Below are positions 59,380 through 64,000 of a stretch of DNA of 64,000 nt, piece by piece. The stretch spans positions 1 through 64,000 of the forward strand of contig NZ_LQOL01000019.1 of assembly GCF_002101555.1 (NCBI RefSeq), given 5' to 3'. A program made the translations under genes and the position numbers. This DNA is from Mycolicibacterium canariasense. Its GTDB lineage: Bacteria > Actinomycetota > Actinomycetes > Mycobacteriales > Mycobacteriaceae. Within the stretch, counting starts at the first letter, position 1. Each line of letters opens with the position of its first letter. The notes beneath the pieces were generated by a model. That model saw only the letters and a list, made by a program, of their open reading frames with translations. It was not told where the DNA came from and did not search any database.

Positions 59380-61629
59380 ATGCCGGCGACTCACCCGCAG
59401 AACGGCCATAAGTGGCCTGGCACTGACCACTATTACTGGGATCCCGGCAAGGCCCCGGGAGAGCCCGGCTTCGTGGCCCCCGAGGGCTACGTGCCTCCCG
59501 GTGGCGGCAAAGGAGCGTCGTCGCCTCCGGCAAAGTCATTCGGCGACTACAAGAAAGACCACGTCGACGGGAAGATCAAGGACAACAACGGCGATCCACG
59601 TCACGGGGGCGGCAACAACAAACCGGACGCCACCCTCGGTGAGCTGGGCGGCAACGGCGCCAAGGTCGACGCGGCGTCGGTGGTGTTGGAGAACTTCGAC
59701 GGCATGGACTACGAGACCATCTACAACCGCATGACGGGAGTCTCCGAGAACATTGCCCCCGGATACAACGACACCCTGCGCGGTGTCGCCCAACAGATCG
59801 TCAAGGGCATGTCGGACTTGAAGGACCGTCTCGAGTCGCTGGAGAGCGACGGCGGGTGGAAGGGCAAGACACACGACGCGGCGATGGCCAACATCCTGAA
59901 GTCTTTCGACGTGCCAAACGAATTCGGTAAGGCCGCGCTGTCCTTGGGGGTATTGAGTGAGTACTTCTCCCAGACCATGTCGACCAACAAGCACAACATC
60001 GTGGATCAGTGGCAGACCTACCAGAACTGCTTGTCGTGGTATCCAAACGAAACCGATACCGTCAAGCAGTATTTCAACAGCTTCGCCCAAGACGTCATGA
60101 AGAATTACTACTCGCCGGAGATCAGGGACATCGCCGGCCACCAACCGGCGGTGAGCTCGACTGCCGCTCCGGACGTCGGGTCGTCTTCGGGCGGTAACAA
60201 CGGCGGGGGCAACAACGGCGGGGGCGGTAACAACGGCGGCGGCAGCAGCGGTGGCGGTAACAGTGGTGGCGGTAGCGACAGCGACGGCAGCGGTAACAGC
60301 GGTGGCGGCAGCGGTAACAACGGTGGCGGCAACAACGCGTCGCCGCCGCCCTTCTCGCCGCCGAACCTGTCCGCCAACACCCCAGGCGGTGGGTCGTCCG
60401 GCGGAGGGTCCCCGAGCGATGGGTCAGCCGGTGGTACCGACACACCGAACCAGTCGTTCAACCCGCCGGCCATGCCAGGCGTGAAGACTCCGGGGCTGCC
60501 GTCGGAAACCGGTGGGGAATCGGGGAGCGGATCGGCTGGCGGCGCCCCGCCGACCATGCCCGAGCTCGCGGCGACTGTTCCGCGCGTTCCCGACCGTGGC
60601 GGCTCCGGCGATCCGTCCACGACGGCGACTTCCGGCACGGGCGCCACCTTCGACCCGTCGAAGGTCCTCACGGACCCGAAGTCCGTTGCCGCTGCCAACA
60701 AGCTGTTCAACGATCCGAAGACGGCGGACGCGGCGAAGAAGCTCTTCGGTGACCCCAAGTTCGCCGATGCGGCCAAGACGCTCTTCGGTAACGGGGCCAA
60801 GGGGCTGCTGGACAATCCCAAGGCCCTCGACGCCGCCAAGACGTTGTTCGGCGATCCGGAGGCCGCGGATGCGGCGAAGACGTTGTTCGGCAACCCGGAT
60901 ACGGCGAAGGACGCGCAGAAGTTGCTGAACGATCCGCATGTGGGCGATCTCGGCAAGGCGCTCAAAGAGTCCGGGGCACTACAAGCGACCGGTCTGACGG
61001 GCTTGGACCCGACGGGTGGGACCGATGCCAAGGATCTCAATCGGAGCCTTCTGAGCCAATCCGGGTTGGGCAACGCGGGCGCAATCCCGGGCTTGGCCGC
61101 GGGCACGGCCGGCAGCCCGTCCGACGGCTTCAGCAGCCTGGTCGGGGGAATCATGGACGGGGTCAATCAGATCGTGCAGACCGCTCAGCAAGGGGCGGCT
61201 GCACAAACGCCAGGGTTCGGCGGAGGACCCGGTTTCGACGGTGCCCCCGGTGGATCGGCGGGTCACCCCGGTGGCGGCGCGGCTCACGGTGGCGGCGCGG
61301 GCGGCGGTGCTGCCGGACCCGGCAAGATGCACCTGGCGACTGCAGGCGCACCGGTGGCCGCGGCCAACTTCAATCCGGCCACGCACGGCCACGCGCTCAG
61401 CGCTGCCGTCGATCCCACGCAGGCAGGGTCCAGTGGCGGCGGCGCGCCGGCGGGCGGCGGTCACGGCGGTGGCGGCAAGGGCGGCGAAGGCAAGGACCAC
61501 AAGGGCAACAGGGCGCTTCGCGGCAGCCACAACGGGCAGGACCTGATCGGTCAGCCCGAGGCGGTGGTGTCCGTCATCGGTGACGACGGCGCGGACGGCA
61601 TGCCGGGCTGGACCATGGACACCCCATGA
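59380..61629 (+). CDS. 749-residue Gly-rich ESX-associated protein with 13-residue repeats
   Basis: Domain order: Gly/Pro-rich lead (to about 95), helical WXG-type region about 95-245 (DGGWKGKTHDAAM, Trp160), Asn/Gly/Ser-rich linker about 270-325, a second low-complexity stretch, repeats of DPKxADAAKxLFG at about 432-530, an Ala/Gly-rich region, and the end RALRGSHNGQDLIGQPEAVVSVIGDDG. It looks like a secreted EspA/EspE-scale substrate with an N-terminal targeting hairpin. No signal peptide. ATG 59380 lacks a strong ribosome site. It overlaps the next, EspG-like gene by 4 nt, which suggests that chaperone serves it. Function unknown. Confidence 0.7.
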   Translation: MPATHPQNGHKWPGTDHYYWDPGKAPGEPGFVAPEGYVPPGGGKGASSPPAKSFGDYKKDHVDGKIKDNNGDPRHGGGNNKPDATLGELGGNGAKVDAASVVLENFDGMDYETIYNRMTGVSENIAPGYNDTLRGVAQQIVKGMSDLKDRLESLESDGGWKGKTHDAAMANILKSFDVPNEFGKAALSLGVLSEYFSQTMSTNKHNIVDQWQTYQNCLSWYPNETDTVKQYFNSFAQDVMKNYYSPEIRDIAGHQPAVSSTAAPDVGSSSGGNNGGGNNGGGGNNGGGSSGGGNSGGGSDSDGSGNSGGGSGNNGGGNNASPPPFSPPNLSANTPGGGSSGGGSPSDGSAGGTDTPNQSFNPPAMPGVKTPGLPSETGGESGSGSAGGAPPTMPELAATVPRVPDRGGSGDPSTTATSGTGATFDPSKVLTDPKSVAAANKLFNDPKTADAAKKLFGDPKFADAAKTLFGNGAKGLLDNPKALDAAKTLFGDPEAADAAKTLFGNPDTAKDAQKLLNDPHVGDLGKALKESGALQATGLTGLDPTGGTDAKDLNRSLLSQSGLGNAGAIPGLAAGTAGSPSDGFSSLVGGIMDGVNQIVQTAQQGAAAQTPGFGGGPGFDGAPGGSAGHPGGGAAHGGGAGGGAAGPGKMHLATAGAPVAAANFNPATHGHALSAAVDPTQAGSSGGGAPAGGGHGGGGKGGEGKDHKGNRALRGSHNGQDLIGQPEAVVSVIGDDGADGMPGWTMDTP
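60673..60969 (+). repeat. tandem 39-bp / 13-residue imperfect repeats
   Basis: Seven units with consensus DPKxADAAKxLFG: DPKSVAAANKLFN, DPKTADAAKKLFG, DPKFADAAKTLFG, then after an NGAKGLLD insertion NPKALDAAKTLFG, DPEAADAAKTLFG, NPDTAKDAQKLLN and a degenerate DPHVGDLGKALKE. The heptad-like AADAAKTLF spacing suggests an amphipathic helical solenoid. Units differ in sequence, so the array is older than the one in mceC. Confidence 0.85.
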
Positions 61630-62453
61630 GCAACACGAGGGGGCCGCGCGCGGTGGGGGAACGGGCCGGTAGCGGAGTGACTTCGCGACGTGAGGTGGGC
61701 GCACTCGACCTTTTCGACTTGCAGCTGATCAACGAGCGATACGGTCGTGATTCGCTGCCGTACCCCTTCATGTTGACCAGGCCCACACCGTTCGAGTTCG
61801 TCGACGAGGTGGCCCGCTACGCGGTGCAATTACCCGACCGTCTGCGGTCGGGGGATCTGAGTGTGTTCGCCCGGTGCCTGGAAGCGTGGCTGCATGCCGA
61901 CGTCACCGTCGCCGGGCACGTACAGTACGTCCCGGCCGATACTCCGAGCATCCGCGTGCTGGCCTTCCGCACCGGCCAATCGGGTTATCTGCTGCAGCAG
62001 AGAGCCGATGCGGACGTCGTCGACGTCTGTATGGTGTCCCCGCTCGAGGTGGGCGCGGCCATCGCGGCCGCCATGAATCTCGAAGGGCCAGGACGCCATC
62101 CGCGCATCCTTATCCCGGAATACGTGCCAAGACGGCCGGCGGATGTGGACACGGACGACGTCGTGGTACGTCATGAAGTGACCGCCACCTCCGGTGTGAA
62201 CGTCTCGGCGTCCGAGTTGTCGGCCTACGCGAACGTACAGAGCAATTGGCGGCCGGCACGGGAGTGGGGCATCGATGCCCACAAGGAGTCGCTGACCTGG
62301 ATGCGGATGAGGGACGACGGTGACTATCTGGGAGAGCCCGACCGCAGTCGCGGGATCCCGTTGACGACGGCCTTGCTCTCCGAGCGCATCGACGGTCTGA
62401 TCGCCGCCGACATCGAGTTGTTGAACGAATCCCGCGAATGGTCTCTTCCCTGA
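61626..62453 (+). CDS. EspG family chaperone, second copy
   Basis: A 275-residue EspG-type protein: ALDLFDLQLINERYGRDSLPYPFMLTRPTPFEF, AVQLPDRLRSGDLSVFARCLEAWLHADVTVAGHV, and a C-terminal half with TTALLSERIDGLIAADIELLNE. It differs clearly from the EspG at 57339. ATG 61626 overlaps the stop of the 749-residue protein. Its likely clients are that protein and the WXG100/toxin pair downstream. Confidence 0.6.
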   Translation: MSNTRGPRAVGERAGSGVTSRREVGALDLFDLQLINERYGRDSLPYPFMLTRPTPFEFVDEVARYAVQLPDRLRSGDLSVFARCLEAWLHADVTVAGHVQYVPADTPSIRVLAFRTGQSGYLLQQRADADVVDVCMVSPLEVGAAIAAAMNLEGPGRHPRILIPEYVPRRPADVDTDDVVVRHEVTATSGVNVSASELSAYANVQSNWRPAREWGIDAHKESLTWMRMRDDGDYLGEPDRSRGIPLTTALLSERIDGLIAADIELLNESREWSLP

Positions 62454-62537
62454 GCACGTTTGATCAATTGCGGCCGATTGACCGACGTCACGTGGATGTG
62501 GTGTCGCGTCGATGCCTGACAGACCGGAAGGACGAGC

Positions 62538-63005
62538 GTGAGCAACGAGTCGATACGAAGTGAGTTCGGTCAGGTACTGGCCTTGGTGCAGGAACAGATG
62601 CGTGACCTGAACAATATCCAGCAGCAACGATCGACGATGGTGGCGCGGGCGACTGCCGCCGACGGCCTGGTCGAAGTGACGGTGAACGCTCACCGCACGA
62701 TCGTCAAGACGGTCGTGGACGAGTCCTATCTGGACGATCACGAATTGGCCGAACTGGGCGCTCACGTGACCAGCGCCGCGCAGGCGGCCGTCCGGCAGTT
62801 GGACAAGCGGTCGGAGGCGTTGCTCGCGCCGATGAACGAGCGGCGCAAGGCGGTGTCGGAGATCTCCGGCAACGTCATCGGTCTTCCCGGATTCCGCGAG
62901 GCGCTGGCCGAGGTGAGTGCAATGGGCGACGCGCTGCAACCTCAGCCGAGGCCGACCGAGAACGACGGCGACGACGCCACGTCGTTCCCGACGATCAGGA
63001 GTTGA
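62538..63005 (+). CDS. YbaB/EspL-like protein
   Basis: A 155-residue protein with a YbaB fold: helix, beta-hairpin (GLVEVTVNAHRTIVKTVVDESYLDD) and a long helix (SAAQAAVRQLDKRSEALLAPMNERRKAVSEI), extended by a C-terminal acidic tail. EspL-type proteins accompany ESX substrate clusters and may act as adaptors. GTG 62538 has GGAAGGACGAG upstream. It is longer than the YbaB-like protein at 36741. The next gene starts 3 nt later. Confidence 0.7.
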   Translation: MSNESIRSEFGQVLALVQEQMRDLNNIQQQRSTMVARATAADGLVEVTVNAHRTIVKTVVDESYLDDHELAELGAHVTSAAQAAVRQLDKRSEALLAPMNERRKAVSEISGNVIGLPGFREALAEVSAMGDALQPQPRPTENDGDDATSFPTIRS

Positions 63006-63008
63006 TCC

Positions 63009-63308
63009 ATGCCGGAGTTCAGTGTTCAACCCGCCGACCTGCGTTCCACGTCCAAGGACCTGGCCGACGTCAGCGCCCGCATGAAGGGTGTGATGTCGCG
63101 GTTGTCGGCCAACCTCGCCGCCGAAGGATCGCCGTGGGGGGACGACGACAGCGGCCGGAAGTTCCGTCACGGCGACAACGACAACGGGTATGACGCTCAG
63201 CGGGAGTGGGTGGACGGTTCGGTGGACGCCAAGGCTGTGTTGCTCGACGAATACTCCGAGGGATTGCGCACCGGAGCAGATACGCTCGAGCAGACGGATG
63301 ACGTCTAG
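63009..63308 (+). CDS. WXG100-like partner of the downstream toxin
   Basis: A 99-residue WXG100-type protein with Trp43-Gly-Asp45 at the turn (GSPWGDDDSGRKFRHG) and helix 2 from about residue 60. It begins PEFSVQPADLRSTSKDLADVS, as in Esx proteins that precede polymorphic toxins. No YxxxD/E near the end. Located 49 nt before the toxin-like gene, so it is probably its dimer partner, as EsxE/EsxF are for CpnT. Confidence 0.8.
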   Translation: MPEFSVQPADLRSTSKDLADVSARMKGVMSRLSANLAAEGSPWGDDDSGRKFRHGDNDNGYDAQREWVDGSVDAKAVLLDEYSEGLRTGADTLEQTDDV

Positions 63309-63357
63309 CTGCGTCGCGCGCTCGGCGCGACCGCGATCCGGCTGCCCCTGAGTCGTC

Positions 63358-64000
63358 ATGTCCATCGACATTCCCCCAGCGCTGCAATGGATCTCGTATC
63401 TGGCGGGCAGCAAATGGCCCCAGGGTGACGAGGACGGCCTCTGGCGCATCGGTGAGCACTGGCATGCGGCGGCCGCAGAGATGTCCGATCTGATTCCCGA
63501 TCTGAATCGGGTGCGCAACGAGACGATGTCGGTGATCACCGGCGAGACCGCCAACACCGCGGCGCAAGAGTTCGCGAAACTCTTCGACGGCGACTACTCG
63601 GTGGACAAGCTGGTCGCAGCGATGTCGGCGCTGGGAGAGACCGCGCGTCAAGCCGGCACGCAAGTAGAAGCGTCCAAGATCGAGATTCTGGTCGGATTGG
63701 CGATGGCCGCCGCCGAGATCCTCTATGCGATCGCCATGGCACCGTGGACATTTGGGGCTTCAATGGCGTGGATTCCACCGATCGAGGCCCTCACCGTCGC
63801 CGCGATCCGAGCACTGTTCAACCAATTGCTGCGGGCCCTGGTCCGTCGGGCGGTCGAGGCCCTGACCAAGACGACGGTGGCGCGGCTGGTTCGGGCGGCA
63901 GCCAAGGAGGGCGTCGAGGAGATCGCCGAGGAGCTGATCACCAACCTGGCCATCCAGCAGTATCAGATCGACAAGGGGCACAAGGACAAGATCGACTGGA
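63358..64000 (+). CDS. ESX polymorphic toxin, N-terminal part (cut by window end)
   Basis: ATG 63358 opens a frame that stays open to the window end (214 codons). The N-terminus is a helical WXG-type targeting region (ALQWISYLAGSKWPQGDEDGLWRIGEHWHAAAAEM), followed by VITGETANTAAQEFAKLFDGDYSVDKLVAAMSALG and the hydrophobic pre-toxin stretch ILVGLAMAAAEILYAIAMAPWTFGAS, then AKEGVEEIAEELITNLAIQQYQIDKG. This arrangement is shared by actinobacterial T7SS polymorphic toxins, in which the variable toxin domain lies at the C-terminus. The toxin domain and any immunity gene lie beyond 64000. No toxic activity can be read from this part. Confidence 0.65.
   Translation, partial: MSIDIPPALQWISYLAGSKWPQGDEDGLWRIGEHWHAAAAEMSDLIPDLNRVRNETMSVITGETANTAAQEFAKLFDGDYSVDKLVAAMSALGETARQAGTQVEASKIEILVGLAMAAAEILYAIAMAPWTFGASMAWIPPIEALTVAAIRALFNQLLRALVRRAVEALTKTTVARLVRAAAKEGVEEIAEELITNLAIQQYQIDKGHKDKIDW

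Noticed and set aside
60191..60340. Asn/Gly/Ser-rich stretch as a PE_PGRS-type domain
   Set aside because: The composition is Gly-Asn-Ser linker-like without GGAGGx repeats or a PE domain in the same chain.
1..64000. tRNA, rRNA or CRISPR elements
   Set aside because: No cloverleaf, rRNA core or regularly spaced direct repeats were seen; repeats found are coding tandem arrays.

Overview
The window reads as chromosome of a mycobacterium, most likely a fast grower of the Mycolicibacterium type. The support is high GC codon use throughout, frequent GTG starts, many ATGA/GTGA overlaps, leaderless promoters (TANNNT followed 7 nt later by the start codon), a complete mce operon, a fatty-acyl-AMP ligase and a complete ESX (type VII secretion) locus. 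I see no rRNA, tRNA, CRISPR array or insertion sequence. Species cannot be fixed from the sequence alone.

Left part (1-14.8 kb): an ethanolamine cluster comes first. It holds the 3' tail of an aldehyde dehydrogenase, an ethanolamine permease, eutB and eutC, with no microcompartment genes beside them. A small group of unrelated genes follows: a SnoaL-like protein, a VOC protein, a DUF4232 lipoprotein, a Cys-rich secreted protein and an alpha/beta hydrolase. From 7.48 to 14.79 kb runs a tightly packed operon led by a GntR/FCD regulator. It encodes a PuuE-like polysaccharide-deacetylase-fold hydrolase, a 50-residue microprotein, an amidase, a RidA protein, an aspartate-dehydrogenase-like enzyme, an SDR without the YxxxK dyad, an RraA-like protein and an NCS1 permease. 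Together they look like an uncharacterised catabolic route for an imported N-heterocycle or cyclic amide.

Middle part (14.8-36.7 kb): a few housekeeping-type genes precede a complete mce operon (17.55-28.3 kb): yrbEA, yrbEB, mceA-F and two Mce-associated membrane proteins, headed by a TetR gene. After it come a degenerate wax-ester-synthase-like gene, a divergent TetR/SDR pair with twin operators over both start codons, a DoxX protein, a fatty-acyl-AMP ligase, a large DUF3556 membrane protein and an M20 amidohydrolase.

Right part (36.7-64 kb): an ESX locus with every core part (eccA, eccB, unsplit eccC, eccE, mycP) but with two different eccD genes, two MinD/EspI-like ATPases, two EspG-type chaperones and two YbaB-like proteins. 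It is arranged in short units of alternating direction rather than one operon. Its candidate cargo is an EspC/EspA-type pair, a PE/PPE-like pair, an Esx pair, a 749-residue Gly-rich protein with 13-residue repeats and, at the right edge, a WXG100 gene followed by the N-terminal half of what looks like a polymorphic toxin cut by the window end. By content it is closest to ESX-2 or plasmid-type ESX loci, but the class needs a phylogeny. This cargo and toxin module, together with the paired EccD genes, is the strongest candidate for a previously undescribed system here.
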